Positions 17,405-25,988 of a stretch of DNA of 64,000 nt are shown here, piece by piece. The notes beneath the pieces were generated by a model, which did not search any database, had not been told where the DNA came from, and saw nothing but the letters and a program-made list of their open reading frames with translations. Position 1 is the first letter of the stretch; every line of letters starts with the position of its first letter. The stretch spans positions 2,427,501 to 2,491,500 of the forward strand of contig NZ_BCMS01000001.1 in NCBI RefSeq assembly GCF_001485435.1. Direction: 5' to 3'. The position numbers and the translations under genes are program-made. Origin of the DNA: Deinococcus grandis (lineage in GTDB: Bacteria; Deinococcota; Deinococci; Deinococcales; Deinococcaceae).

Positions 17405-18835
17405 ATGACGCTGGACGCCGTGGTGGTGGGGGCCGGGCCGAACGGACTGTCGGCGGCGGTGACGCTGGCCCGAGCCGGGCTGCGCGTGCAGGTGCTCGAG
17501 GCGCACGGCCGGGTGGGGGGTGGCCTGAGCAGCGCGCCCCTGACGCTGCCGGGCTTCACGCATGACGTGGGCTCGGCGATTCATCCTCTGGCAGTGGCCA
17601 GCCCGGCATTCCGGGAGTGGCCGCTGCACGCGTTCGGGCTGGACTGGGTGCAGCCGGAGGCACCGGTCGCTCATCCGCTGCCGGGCGGGCGGAGCGTGAC
17701 GCTGGAACGGGACCTGCACGCGACCGCCGAGGCCCTGGGGCGGGATGGTCCCGCCTGGATGCGCCTGATGGGGCCGCTCCTGCACGACTGGGAGGGGCTG
17801 CTGGACGACCTCCTGCGGCCCCTGCCGCGCCTGCCCCGTCACCCGCTGTCCCTGGTGCGCTTCGGGCTGCGGGGCCTGCCGAGCGCGCAGCTGGTGGGCG
17901 ATACGCTGTTCCGCACGCCGGAGGGGAAGGCGCTGTGGGCGGGGCTGGCGGCCCACAGCAACCTGCCGCTGACCACGCCCGGCACGGCCGCCATGACGCT
18001 GGTGCTGGCGCTGCTGGCGCACGCGGTCGGCTGGCCGTTCCCGCGCGGGGGGGCGCAGGCGCTGGCGGACGCCCTGCGCGCATACCTGGAATTCCTGGGC
18101 GGCGAGGTCCTGACCGGCGTGACGGTGCGGTCCGCGCGGGACCTGCCGCCCGCCCGCGTGACCCTGGTGGACAGCAGCCCCCGCGTGCTGCTGGAACTGC
18201 TGGGCGACCGCGCCCCGGGCTGGTACCGCGCCGCGCTGGAGGGTTACCGCTACGGCCCGGGCCTCCAGAAACTCGATTACGCCCTGTCCGGCCCCATGCC
18301 GTGGGCGGATCCGCGCGTGGCGCGCGCCGCGACCGTGCACCTGGGCGGCCTCGCACCCGACCTCGCCGAGTCCGAACGGGTGGCGGGGCGGCAGGTGCCC
18401 GCGCGGCCCTACGTGCTCGCCGCGCAGCACAGCCTGTTCGACCCCAGCCGCGCACCCGCCGGGGCGCACACCTTCTGGGCGTACTCGCACGTCCCGTCCG
18501 GCTTCGCGGGCGACGCCAGCGGGCCGATGGAGGCGCAGATCGAACGCTTCGCGCCCGGCTGGCGTGACCTGATCCTGGCCCGGCGGCGCACCACAGCCCC
18601 CGAGCTGCAAGCGTTCAGCCCGGTCTTCCAGGGTGGGGACGTGAATGGCGGGCGCGGCGACCTGTGGGGCCTGCTGGCCCGGCCGCTACCCACACCCACC
18701 CCGTACCGCACCCCGGTGAAAGGGGTGTACCTCTGCTCCAGCGCCACCCCGCCCGGCGGCGGCATTCACGGCATGAGCGGCTACCACGCCGCGCAGGCCG
18801 CCCTGCACGACGAATTCAGGCTGCGCGCCCCATAG
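17405..18835 (+). CDS. FAD-dependent oxidoreductase, phytoene desaturase-like
   Basis: The 476-aa protein has an N-terminal dinucleotide-binding motif (VVVGAGPNGLSAAVTLARAG) followed by LEAHGRVGGGLSSAP, the GG-doublet region of the amine-oxidase/carotenoid-desaturase superfamily. The C-terminus carries LCSSATPPGGGIHGMSGYHAA, the FAD-contact motif of phytoene-desaturase relatives. Other carotenoid genes are not adjacent, so the substrate is uncertain; it may be one of the CrtO/CrtI-like paralogues of Deinococcus. TAGGGT (17392-17397) lies 7 nt before the ATG. Confidence 0.85.
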   Translation: MTLDAVVVGAGPNGLSAAVTLARAGLRVQVLEAHGRVGGGLSSAPLTLPGFTHDVGSAIHPLAVASPAFREWPLHAFGLDWVQPEAPVAHPLPGGRSVTLERDLHATAEALGRDGPAWMRLMGPLLHDWEGLLDDLLRPLPRLPRHPLSLVRFGLRGLPSAQLVGDTLFRTPEGKALWAGLAAHSNLPLTTPGTAAMTLVLALLAHAVGWPFPRGGAQALADALRAYLEFLGGEVLTGVTVRSARDLPPARVTLVDSSPRVLLELLGDRAPGWYRAALEGYRYGPGLQKLDYALSGPMPWADPRVARAATVHLGGLAPDLAESERVAGRQVPARPYVLAAQHSLFDPSRAPAGAHTFWAYSHVPSGFAGDASGPMEAQIERFAPGWRDLILARRRTTAPELQAFSPVFQGGDVNGGRGDLWGLLARPLPTPTPYRTPVKGVYLCSSATPPGGGIHGMSGYHAAQAALHDEFRLRAP

Positions 18836-18861
18836 GAGAAGGGCCGCCCGGCCTCCATTCA

Positions 18862-19008
18862 TACGGGATTCAAGTGATTCCACATCATTCGGAGTCGCCC
18901 GGTGGCCCCCTCACCCTTCCGTCGCTTCGCGCCTCCCTCCCTCTCCCACAGGGGGAGAGGGGACAACGGAACGCGATCACGGTTCAAGCAAGTCAATTTA
19001 ATCCCGTA
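18862..19008. mobile_element. MITE-like element B1 (147 bp, TCA duplication)
   Basis: The element has 9-bp perfect terminal inverted repeats, TACGGGATT (18862-18870) and AATCCCGTA (19000-19008). It is flanked on both sides by TCA. Inside is a G/C-rich hairpin (CCCTCTCCCACAGGGGGAGAGG). It encodes nothing. A truncated relative lies at about 50085-50212. TNA 3-bp duplications suggest mobilisation by an IS5-type transposase, which is inference. Confidence 0.75.
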
Positions 19009-19040
19009 TCAGAGGCAGCGCGGCCCACCCTATCCAGCGG

Positions 19041-19367
19041 TCAGCGGCGGTTGGATTTACGCAGCTTCTTCAGCTTGCTCTTGCTGCCTGCCTCGGCCAG
19101 CAGGCCTTCCTGATCGAAGTCCACGGCGCGGCCCGCCAGGAACGTGCCCTGCGCGAAGCTGCCGTCCGCGTTCTCCCAGCGGTGCGCCTGACCCGCCAGC
19201 GCCTGCACCGGCTGACCCTGGTCCCCCACGACCTGCTGCGCCTGCACCAACGTCATGCCGGGCGTCAGGCGCGTGTACTCGTCCGGGGTGACGATCTGAT
19301 CGGCGGCGCACGCGGTCAGCGTGACGCCCAGCAGGGCCGCACCCATCCACAGTCTCAGGCGGCGCAT
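19041..19367 (-). CDS. Small lipoprotein
   Basis: The 108-aa protein has a lipoprotein signal peptide with the lipobox LTAC, lipid-attachment Cys20. A short conserved-looking domain follows (DEYTRLTPGMTLVQAQQVVG), similar to the SmpA/BLIP-fold helix pair found in small envelope lipoproteins. The tail is Lys/Arg-rich (SKLKKLRKSNRR). Its ATG overlaps the dnaJ stop codon (TGATG), so it is co-translated with dnaJ. Confidence 0.75.
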   Translation of the reverse strand: MRRLRLWMGAALLGVTLTACAADQIVTPDEYTRLTPGMTLVQAQQVVGDQGQPVQALAGQAHRWENADGSFAQGTFLAGRAVDFDQEGLLAEAGSKSKLKKLRKSNRR

Positions 19368-20491
19368 CACTCGCCCCGGAAGATCTTGCCGACCCGGTCG
19401 AAGAACCCCTCGTGCTTCTCGTTCACCTCGTCGCCCATGGCGCGGGCGTAGGCGAGCAGCGCCTCGCGCGCCTCGGGGTTCAGCTGGCCCGGCTTGGGCA
19501 CGATGACGTCGTACTCGACGATCAGGTCACCGTTCCCGGACCCCTGGAGGCGCGGCATGCCCTGCCCGCGCAGGCGGTGCAGTTCGCCGTGCTGCGTGCC
19601 GGCCTTCACCTCGACCGTGTGTGGGCCGTCCAGGGTGGGGACCGTGATCTGCCCGCCCAGCGCGGCCTTCGCGAAGCCGATCTTCGCCGTGTGGATCAGG
19701 TGCTCCTGCTCGCGGCGCAGCTCGGGGTGCTTCTCCATCTCGATGTGCACGTACAGGTCGCCGTTCCCGCCGGGTCCCTCGTTGCCCGCGCCACTGACGC
19801 GGATGCGGTAGCCCTCGTCAATCCCCTTGGGCAGCTTGACCTTCACGGTCTCGGCCTTCAGGGTGCGGCCCCGGCCCTTGCACACCACGCAGGGGTCCTG
19901 CACGATCTGCCCCTCGCCGCGGCAGGTGGGGCAGGCCTGCTGCGTTTCCACCACGCCGAAGATCGTGCGGGCCTGCGCGCGCACCGCGCCCGCCCCGCCG
20001 CAGGTCGTGCAGGTCTTGGGCGGTTTGCCGCCGGGTTCGGTCTTCGAGCCGTCGCAGTGTTCGCAGGTGGTCAGGCGGTCCACCGTGACCTCGATCTCCT
20101 CGCCCGCGCGGGCCTGCGCGAGCGTCACGAACGCCTCGGTTTCCAGATCGTCCCCGCGCGCCGGACCGCGCCGCCCACCACGGCCACCCATCGCGCCGCC
20201 GAACAGCTGCTCGAAGATGTCCATCGGGTCGAAGCCCGCACCGCCCATCCCACCGAACGGATCGCCGCCGGGCATGCCCGCGCCCGGCGCGCTGCCGAAG
20301 CGGTCGTAATGCGCGCGTTTTTCCGCGTCGCTGAGGACGGCGTACGCCTCGTTGATCTGCGTGAACTTCTCGGCCGCACCCTCTTCCTTGTTCCGGTCCG
20401 GGTGGTACTTCAGCGCGAGTTTACGGTAAGCGGACTTGATTTCATCGGCACTCGCGGTCTTCGCGACGCCCAGCAGTTCGTAGTAATCCAT
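19367..20491 (-). CDS. dnaJ: Chaperone protein DnaJ
   Basis: Hsp40 co-chaperone that stimulates the DnaK ATPase and hands over substrates. The 374-aa protein is complete: a J domain with the HPD motif at residues 30-32, a Gly/Phe-rich linker, and four zinc-binding CxxCxGxG-type repeats (CEHCDGSK, CTTCGGAG, CPTCRGEG, CVVCKGRG). Two C-terminal beta domains follow. No dnaK or grpE is adjacent, and I see no CIRCE-type inverted repeat upstream, so the heat control is not evident. The ATG at 20491 matches the family N-terminus (MDYYELLGV). Confidence 0.95.
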   Translation of the reverse strand: MDYYELLGVAKTASADEIKSAYRKLALKYHPDRNKEEGAAEKFTQINEAYAVLSDAEKRAHYDRFGSAPGAGMPGGDPFGGMGGAGFDPMDIFEQLFGGAMGGRGGRRGPARGDDLETEAFVTLAQARAGEEIEVTVDRLTTCEHCDGSKTEPGGKPPKTCTTCGGAGAVRAQARTIFGVVETQQACPTCRGEGQIVQDPCVVCKGRGRTLKAETVKVKLPKGIDEGYRIRVSGAGNEGPGGNGDLYVHIEMEKHPELRREQEHLIHTAKIGFAKAALGGQITVPTLDGPHTVEVKAGTQHGELHRLRGQGMPRLQGSGNGDLIVEYDVIVPKPGQLNPEAREALLAYARAMGDEVNEKHEGFFDRVGKIFRGE

Positions 20492-20570
20492 ATGTCGTGT
20501 CTCGCCGGGCGAGGCCCGACCTCCGGCCACAGGTTAACACGACCACACTCAGGAAAAGTGGGCAGAGGGG

Positions 20571-20702
20571 GTGTGGGTTACGGGGAGTGGGTTGTGGGAA
20601 GTAGGGAGTGGGAACAGCAGAGGCCGCGCCACTGTGGCAGAGCCGCGACGGTCCCGCCCGCTGCAACCGACCCACATCCCACAGCCCACTCCCCACACCC
20701 CC
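20571..20702. repeat. Heptad-repeat palindrome H2 after trpS
   Basis: The left arm (20571-20613) consists of 7-nt GTGGGNN units. The right arm (20670-20702) is the inverse and ends 3 bp before the trpS stop codon. The loop is about 55 nt. Confidence 0.7.
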
Positions 20703-20705
20703 CGT

Positions 20706-21734
20706 TCAGAACAGCGCGGCCCGCACCTGTGCCAGCGTCTGCGCGGCGACCTCGCGGCCCCGCTGCGTGCCGCCTCGGAGGAGGTCCACGACGGCCTGCG
20801 GGTCCCTGGCGTACGCGGCGCGCCGCTCGCGGATGGGAGCCAACTCAGCGTCCAGCACGTCCAGCAGGTGCCGTTTGACGGTCACGTCGCCCAGCCCTCC
20901 GGCGCGGTAGTGGTCCTTCAGGGCCTGCACGCGGGCGGCGTCCGGGTCGAAGGCGTCGAGGTACGTGAACACTGGGTTCCCCTCGACCTGCCCGGGGTCC
21001 GCCGCGCGCAGGTGGGCGGGGTCGGTGAACATGCCCATCACCTTGCGCCGCAGTTCGTCCGGCGGGTCGCTCAGGTACGCGGCGTTGCCGAGGCTCTTGC
21101 CCATCTTCGCGTGCCCGTCCAGGCCCGGCAGGCGCGGCGACGCGGACAGGAGCGCCTGCGGCTCCACCAGCACGTCCGTGCCGTCGGCGGCTGGCCCGTA
21201 CAGCCCGTTGAAGCGCCGGACCACCTCGCGCGTCAGTTCCAGCATGGGCAGCTGATCCTCCCCGACCGGGACGACCTGCGCGCCGAACGCCGTGATGTCG
21301 GCCACCTGCGCCGCCGGGTAGATGAAGAACCCCGCCGGGACCGCCTCCCCGAATCCTTTCTGCGCGATCTCGGTCTTCACGGTGGGGTTCTGCCGCAACT
21401 TCGACACCGTCACGAGGTTCAGCAGGTACACGGTCAGCTCGGTCAGTTCCGGCACACCCGACTGCCGCACGAACGTCACCCGCGCCGGGTCCAGTCCCAC
21501 GCCCAGGTAGTCCAGCATCACCTCCGGGACGTTCCGGCGCAGCACCTCCGGCCGGTCGAAGTGATCGGTCAGGCCCTGCACGTCCGCGACGAGCACGAAC
21601 ACCTCATGCGAGTCCTGCAGCGCCACCCGCGAACGCAACGATCCCGCCAGGTGTCCCAGGTGCAACCGGCCCGTCGGGCGGTCCCCGGTCAGCACGCGCG
21701 GCCTCTCCCCTCTTCCATTACCTGTATTCGACAT
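20706..21734 (-). CDS. trpS: Tryptophan--tRNA ligase
   Basis: Class I synthetase of 342 aa that charges tRNA-Trp. The HIGH equivalent is HLGH (about residues 25-28) in GDRPTGRLHLGHLAGS. The KMSKS loop reads KMGKS, preceded by LPGLDGHA. Deinococcus can carry two TrpRS genes, one linked to nitric-oxide synthase; no nos gene is near this copy. I chose the ATG at 21734 because GGAGGAG lies at the right distance. The longer frame from 21758 is less likely. A hairpin with a T-run sits 26 bp upstream. Confidence 0.93.
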   Translation of the reverse strand: MSNTGNGRGERPRVLTGDRPTGRLHLGHLAGSLRSRVALQDSHEVFVLVADVQGLTDHFDRPEVLRRNVPEVMLDYLGVGLDPARVTFVRQSGVPELTELTVYLLNLVTVSKLRQNPTVKTEIAQKGFGEAVPAGFFIYPAAQVADITAFGAQVVPVGEDQLPMLELTREVVRRFNGLYGPAADGTDVLVEPQALLSASPRLPGLDGHAKMGKSLGNAAYLSDPPDELRRKVMGMFTDPAHLRAADPGQVEGNPVFTYLDAFDPDAARVQALKDHYRAGGLGDVTVKRHLLDVLDAELAPIRERRAAYARDPQAVVDLLRGGTQRGREVAAQTLAQVRAALF

Positions 21735-21759
21735 GCTCCACTCCTCCACGAGAGACATG

Positions 21760-21796
21760 AAAAAAGCCGCGCCCGGACACTGAATCCGGGCGCGGC
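21760..21796 (-). terminator. Intrinsic terminator or attenuator in the trpS leader
   Basis: On the minus strand CCGGGCGCGGC... pairs over 11 bp (21766-21776 with 21786-21796) and is followed by TTTTTT. It points toward trpS and ends 26 bp before the trpS ATG. It may end the tdh transcript, or attenuate trpS if transcription starts upstream. A full T-box consensus is not visible. Confidence 0.8.
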
Positions 21797-21925
21797 GCGA
21801 CGATGAACGTCAACAGGCGAAGGCACCCGGATCACCGGGCCACCACACCTGCACGACAACGCTCATGCGCCGCAGCATGCCGCACGAGGGGACTGGGAAA
21901 CATCCGCCAGATGGCGAGGGGGGAA

Positions 21926-21995
21926 AGTGGGTTGTGGGCTGTCGGTTGTGGGCACAGCATCCACGCCCCACAACCCACAACCCACGTCCACACCC
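21926..21995. repeat. Heptad-repeat palindrome H3 after tdh
   Basis: GTGGGTT-GTGGGCT-GTCGGTT-GTGGGCA on the left pairs with the inverse ACAACCC-type units on the right (21962-21995). The right arm ends 3 bp before the tdh stop codon. Confidence 0.75.
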
Positions 21996-21998
21996 CGT

Positions 21999-23075
21999 TT
22001 ATTCCCAGTTCAGGATGACTTTGCCGCTCTGGCCGCCGAGCATGGCGTCGAAGCCCTGCTGGTATTCTTGAATGGGGTAGTGGTGGGTGATGATGGGGGT
22101 CAGGTCCAGGCCGGACTGGATGAGGGCGGCCATCTTGTACCAGGTTTCGAACATCTCGCGGCCGTAGATGCCCTTGATGGTCAGCATCTTGAAGATCACG
22201 CCGTTCCAGTCGATGTCCACGCGTCCGGCGGGGATGCCGAGCAGGGCGATCTTGCCGCCGTTGTTCATGACGTCCACCATCTGCGCGAAGGCGGGGCCGG
22301 ACCCGCTCATTTCCAGGCCGACGTCGAAACCTTCGGTCATGCCGAGTTCGGTCATGACGGTGCGGAGGTCCTCGTGGGCGACGTTCACGGCGCGGGTGAC
22401 GCCCATCTTCCGGGCGAGGTCCAGGCGGTAGTCGTTGATGTCGGTGATGACGACGTTGCGCGCGCCGACGTGCCGGGCGACGGCGGCGGCCATCACGCCG
22501 ATGGGTCCGGCGCCGGTGATCAGGACGTCCTCGCCGACGAGGTCGAAGCTCAGGGCGGTGTGCACGGCGTTCCCGAAGGGGTCGAAGATCGCGGCGATGT
22601 CGTCGGGGATGTCGTCGGGGAGTTTGAAGGCGTTGAAGGCGGGCAGCACGAGGTACTCGGCGAAGGAGCCGGGGCGGTTCACGCCGACGCCCAGGGTGTT
22701 GCGGCACAGGTGGCGGCGTCCGGCGCGGCAGTTGCGGCAGTGCCCGCAGGTGACGTGGCCCTCGCCGCTGACGCGGTCACCGATCTGGAAGCCGCGGACC
22801 TCGCTGCCGATCGCGGCGACGGTGCCCACGTACTCGTGCCCGACGATCATGGGGACGGGGATGGTCTTCTGCGCCCAGGTGTCCCACTTGTAGATGTGCA
22901 CGTCCGTGCCGCAGATGCTGCCCCTGCGGACCTTGATCAGGATGTCGTTCGGGCCGGGCGTGGGCACCGGCGCCTCGGTCATCCAGATGCCCTCCTGGGC
23001 GTGCTGCTTGCTCAGGGCGCGCATGGTGTCCGGCAGGGTCGCGCCGGGGGTCGGGGTGGCGGGGTCGTGGGTCAC
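21999..23075 (-). CDS. tdh: L-threonine 3-dehydrogenase
   Basis: Zinc-dependent medium-chain dehydrogenase oxidising threonine to 2-amino-3-ketobutyrate with NAD. The catalytic zinc site is in SICGTDVHIYKWD and GHEYVG. The four structural-zinc cysteines are in CGHCRNCRAGRRHLC. The NAD site is ITGAGPIGVMAAAV. The C-terminal VDIDWNGVIFKMLTIKGIYGREMFETW is diagnostic for TDH. The family core starts at ATG 23027 (MRALSKQ), but no RBS lies there. GTG 23075 has a TAGAAC box 7 nt upstream and adds 16 residues. Either start is possible. Confidence 0.93.
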   Translation of the reverse strand: MTHDPATPTPGATLPDTMRALSKQHAQEGIWMTEAPVPTPGPNDILIKVRRGSICGTDVHIYKWDTWAQKTIPVPMIVGHEYVGTVAAIGSEVRGFQIGDRVSGEGHVTCGHCRNCRAGRRHLCRNTLGVGVNRPGSFAEYLVLPAFNAFKLPDDIPDDIAAIFDPFGNAVHTALSFDLVGEDVLITGAGPIGVMAAAVARHVGARNVVITDINDYRLDLARKMGVTRAVNVAHEDLRTVMTELGMTEGFDVGLEMSGSGPAFAQMVDVMNNGGKIALLGIPAGRVDIDWNGVIFKMLTIKGIYGREMFETWYKMAALIQSGLDLTPIITHHYPIQEYQQGFDAMLGGQSGKVILNWE

Positions 23076-23094
23076 GGGGGCAGTTCTACCCCTG

Positions 23095-23125
23095 CGCGGC
23101 CCGGGGTGCAACGGTCCGGGCCGCG
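23095..23125. repeat. 10-bp inverted repeat between divergent tdh and small membrane gene
   Basis: CGCGGCCCGG and CCGGGCCGCG flank an 11-nt loop. It lies upstream of both genes and has no T-run, so it could be a regulator site or a barrier hairpin. Confidence 0.4.
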
Positions 23126-23207
23126 TGGACTGGACGCCGCGCGGGCCTCGGGCAGGCTTAATGAAACGTGTGCGCCTCCGCGCGCGCCCCGGCGTAGGCT
23201 GGGACGC

Positions 23208-23345
23208 ATGATCAAGTACCGCAAGCAGAATCCCCTGGAACCCGAGAAGGACGCCGAGGTGACCGTGAACCTCACGCCACTGCTGTTCTTCGCCGTGGGT
23301 TTCGTCGCGGTGCGCGCGCTGATCCGCACCGTCAAACGCAGCTGA
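23208..23345 (+). CDS. Small single-pass membrane protein (45 aa)
   Basis: This ORF encodes 45 residues: a charged N-terminus (IKYRKQNPLEPEKDAEV), one hydrophobic helix (LTPLLFFAVGFVAVRALI) and a basic end (RTVKRS). A TAGGCT box (23195-23200) lies 7 nt before the ATG, the usual leaderless spacing here. The function is unknown. The promoter, composition and membrane helix support a real gene. Confidence 0.6.
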   Translation: MIKYRKQNPLEPEKDAEVTVNLTPLLFFAVGFVAVRALIRTVKRS

Positions 23346-23403
23346 ACCCGTCCCGGACCTGACGGCCCTCAGGGACGGGCGGGGGTGCGCTACGCTGTGC
23401 GCC

Positions 23404-23826
23404 ATGACACAGCCCGCCCCGCAGCAGTTCAAGAGTGCCCAGAGTGGTCGCCTGGTCGTCCCGGGCTGGATGAATCTCGTGCCCGGCAAGGCGGACGGGG
23501 TCGAGATCCAGCTGGATGTCGCCGCAGCCGACCTGAACCGCGCGCAGGCCAGCCTGCTGATCGAGTACTGGGCGACGCCGGACGACCTGACGCTTCAGAG
23601 TGTCCTGCCGGTGCGGGCCTTCAGCGCCGCCAGCGAGGGCTGGTGCGCGTTCGTGCCGCCGCAGGGCCGCGTGCTCGTGCGCGCCATCGACCCGCAGCCG
23701 AACCCGCCGGTGCTCGCCAGCCACTGGATCAACGTGGATCCCGCCACGCCCGCCGGGACGACCGTGAATGTGGCGGTGCAGTTCCCCACGGCCCCGTCCC
23801 CCATTCAGACCCTGCTGAACCAGTGA
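23404..23826 (+). CDS. Hypothetical protein
   Basis: I do not recognise this 140-aa protein. It is beta-rich, with one cysteine and no signal peptide or membrane helix. The ATG at 23404 follows TACGCT by 7 nt. Its TGA overlaps the GTG of the following gene (GTGA), so the two products are probably made together. Confidence 0.6.
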   Translation: MTQPAPQQFKSAQSGRLVVPGWMNLVPGKADGVEIQLDVAAADLNRAQASLLIEYWATPDDLTLQSVLPVRAFSAASEGWCAFVPPQGRVLVRAIDPQPNPPVLASHWINVDPATPAGTTVNVAVQFPTAPSPIQTLLNQ

Positions 23827-24269
23827 CGGCCCACACCCCCCTGACCCGCGAGGAGATCGCCGGGGTGGAGTTCGACTGGTTCGCCACCGACCCGAACGGG
23901 CGTCTGGCTCAGTTCCTGGCCGCGGGGGACGACACCGTGCCCGCGGCCGCGCTGGCCTCCGAGGAGCTGCTGGAGGCCACGCACGTCTGGCTGGATACCC
24001 GCCCTGAGACGGAGGACACCAACGCGCCCGCCGGGGGCTTCGACGAGCACCTGTGTGCCCCGCAGCGGCGGGGGGCGTTCGTGTACGACCACGTGCCCGG
24101 AGAGACCGGCGTGTACCGGCTGGTGGCCGCGCCCCGCATGCCGGTCACGCTGGATGCCCTCCCTACGCACCTCCAGGCGTATCTGGGCACGCTGCGGCTT
24201 CCGGTGGCGTTCGGGGCCGCGCGGCTGTTCATCGGTCCGGACGGCCACGCCCAGGCCCTGACGGACTGA
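23823..24269 (+). CDS. Hypothetical protein coupled to the previous gene
   Basis: The 148-aa product is acidic and soluble. The N-terminal part contains REEIAGVEFDWFATDPNGRLAQF, a stretch seen in small immunity/SMI-like or cytosolic unknown proteins. The rest has no motif I can name. The GTG at 23823 overlaps the preceding stop by 4 nt, which fixes the start. murJ follows after a leaderless promoter. Confidence 0.6.
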   Translation: MTAHTPLTREEIAGVEFDWFATDPNGRLAQFLAAGDDTVPAAALASEELLEATHVWLDTRPETEDTNAPAGGFDEHLCAPQRRGAFVYDHVPGETGVYRLVAAPRMPVTLDALPTHLQAYLGTLRLPVAFGAARLFIGPDGHAQALTD

Positions 24270-24312
24270 CCCGCCCCACCCCCCGGAGCGTGGGCGGCGC
24301 TACAGTGGCCCG

Positions 24313-25929
24313 GTGAGCAAGTCCCCGCTGGGCCAGCCGCCCGCCCCACCCGAACTGAACATGACCTTCGAGGACGCCGGGCCGCCCGACGCGCCCCCAC
24401 CCGCCAGCCCGAAGAAGTCCCTGCGGGCGAACACGATCATCGTCATGCTCGGCACGCTCGGCTCCCGCCTGAGCGGCATCGTCCGGCAGCAGATCATCAA
24501 CACCTTCGCGCCCGCCCTGACCGACGCGTTCACGGTGGCCGTGAAGGTCCCGAACCTGCTGCGGGAACTGCTGGCCGAGGGCGCGCTGGTGAACTCGTTC
24601 ATCCCGGTGTACAAGACCCTGGACCCACAGGGCCGCCGGGAGCTGGCGCAGGCGTTCAGTGGCGTGCTGATCGCCGTGAACCTGCTGCTGATGGCCGCCG
24701 GGATCTTCGCCGCGCCGTGGATCGTGGACCTGCTGCTGGCCAGCAATTCCAACGTGGACCGGGACCTGACGCTGTTCATGACGCGCATGCTCATGCCGTT
24801 CCTGATGCTGATCAGCCTGTCGGCCATCGCCATGGGGTTGCTGAACGCCGACGAGCACTTCCGCGAGAGCAGTTTCGCGCCCGTGGCGTTCAACATCGCC
24901 AGCATCATCGCGCTGATCCTGCTGCCGCACAGCGCGACGTGGCTGGCCTTCGGCTGGCTGCTCGGCGGGGTCGCGCAGCTGGTCGTGCAGCTGCCCGCTC
25001 TGAACCGCTTCGGGCTGCTGCCCACGCCCAGCCTGAAGGGACACCCGGCGGTGGGGCGCGTGCTGAAGCAGATGGCGCCGTTCACGCTGACCGCCGGGGC
25101 GCGGCAGATCCTGAACGTGTACGTGACGAGTCTGCTGTCGAACGCGCAGCAGTTCCCGAAGGGCACGCAGACCGGGTACAGCAACGCCGAGGCGCTGTTC
25201 ACGATGGTCAACGGCCTGTTCGTCGTGTCGCCCGTCCTGGCGGTCTTCCCGCGCTTCTCGCAGGCGGCCGCCGAGAAGGACTGGGCGCAGTTCCGCGCGC
25301 TGACCGCCAGCACCATCCGCACCACGACCTTCCTGGCCGCCCCCATGAGTGCGCTGCTGATCGCGCTGGCACCCTTCGCGGTCAGCATGATCAACCTGAC
25401 CCCACCGAGGGGCGTACAGGAACTGGACAAGTTCGCGGCGGGCAGCGGCATCCTGTTCGGCTGGGCGCTGGCCCTGGTACCGTGGGCGCTGGTGACGGTG
25501 CTGCTCCGCACCTTCTACGCGCGGGAACGCACGCGGGAGGCCGTGACGATCAGCGCCATCGGCTTCGTGCTGGAGGTCGCCCTGTACCGCCTGCTGGTGC
25601 CACCGCTGGGATTGATCGGCTTCGGGCTGAGCACCACCATCAGCGGGCTGCTGATGACGGCGGCCCTGATCTATCTGTACCGCCGCGCGGTGGGCTTCCC
25701 CACGCGCGAGGTCACGGGGCACCTGCTGCGCGTCGTGCCCCTGGCAGCCGTCTCGGGAGGCGCGGCGTGGCTGATCGCCCGCGCGCTGCCGATTCAGCCG
25801 GGCTTCATCCTGACCAGCATTCCCGTGCTGGCCCTGGCGGGCGGGACGGGCCTCGCCGTGTACCTGGGCGGCGCGCTCGCCCTGCGGATGCCGGAGGTGG
25901 CTGCCGTCACACGGCGACTCAAGCGGTAA
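24313..25929 (+). CDS. murJ: Lipid II flippase MurJ
   Basis: Moves lipid II across the cytoplasmic membrane for peptidoglycan synthesis. The 538-aa protein has the MviN/MurJ pattern of about 14 hydrophobic helices. The N-terminal signature MLGTLGSRLSGIVRQQIINTF and the KVPNLLRELLAEGALVNSFIPV region mark the MOP flippase family. A 37-residue Pro-rich cytoplasmic extension precedes helix 1. The GTG at 24313 follows TACAGT by 6 nt. Confidence 0.93.
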   Translation: MSKSPLGQPPAPPELNMTFEDAGPPDAPPPASPKKSLRANTIIVMLGTLGSRLSGIVRQQIINTFAPALTDAFTVAVKVPNLLRELLAEGALVNSFIPVYKTLDPQGRRELAQAFSGVLIAVNLLLMAAGIFAAPWIVDLLLASNSNVDRDLTLFMTRMLMPFLMLISLSAIAMGLLNADEHFRESSFAPVAFNIASIIALILLPHSATWLAFGWLLGGVAQLVVQLPALNRFGLLPTPSLKGHPAVGRVLKQMAPFTLTAGARQILNVYVTSLLSNAQQFPKGTQTGYSNAEALFTMVNGLFVVSPVLAVFPRFSQAAAEKDWAQFRALTASTIRTTTFLAAPMSALLIALAPFAVSMINLTPPRGVQELDKFAAGSGILFGWALALVPWALVTVLLRTFYARERTREAVTISAIGFVLEVALYRLLVPPLGLIGFGLSTTISGLLMTAALIYLYRRAVGFPTREVTGHLLRVVPLAAVSGGAAWLIARALPIQPGFILTSIPVLALAGGTGLAVYLGGALALRMPEVAAVTRRLKR

Positions 25930-25931
25930 TC

Positions 25932-25988
25932 GGGTTGTGGGCTGTGGGAGAACATCCCTACAACCCACACCCCACGTCCTACAACCCC
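25932..25988. repeat. Heptad-repeat palindrome H4 between murJ and ydcF
   Basis: Two GTGGGNN-type units (25932-25949) face an inverse tract of ACAACCC/ACACCCC units (25955-25988). It fills the whole gap between the two convergent stop codons. Confidence 0.7.

Noticed and set aside
21735..21925. T-box riboswitch before trpS
   Set aside because: No clear specifier loop or canonical T-box sequence. Kept only as an attenuation hypothesis.
23815..24269. Toxin-antitoxin pair at 23404-24269 because of the two small coupled genes
   Set aside because: Neither protein resembles a known toxin or antitoxin, and both are of similar size with no DNA-binding motif.
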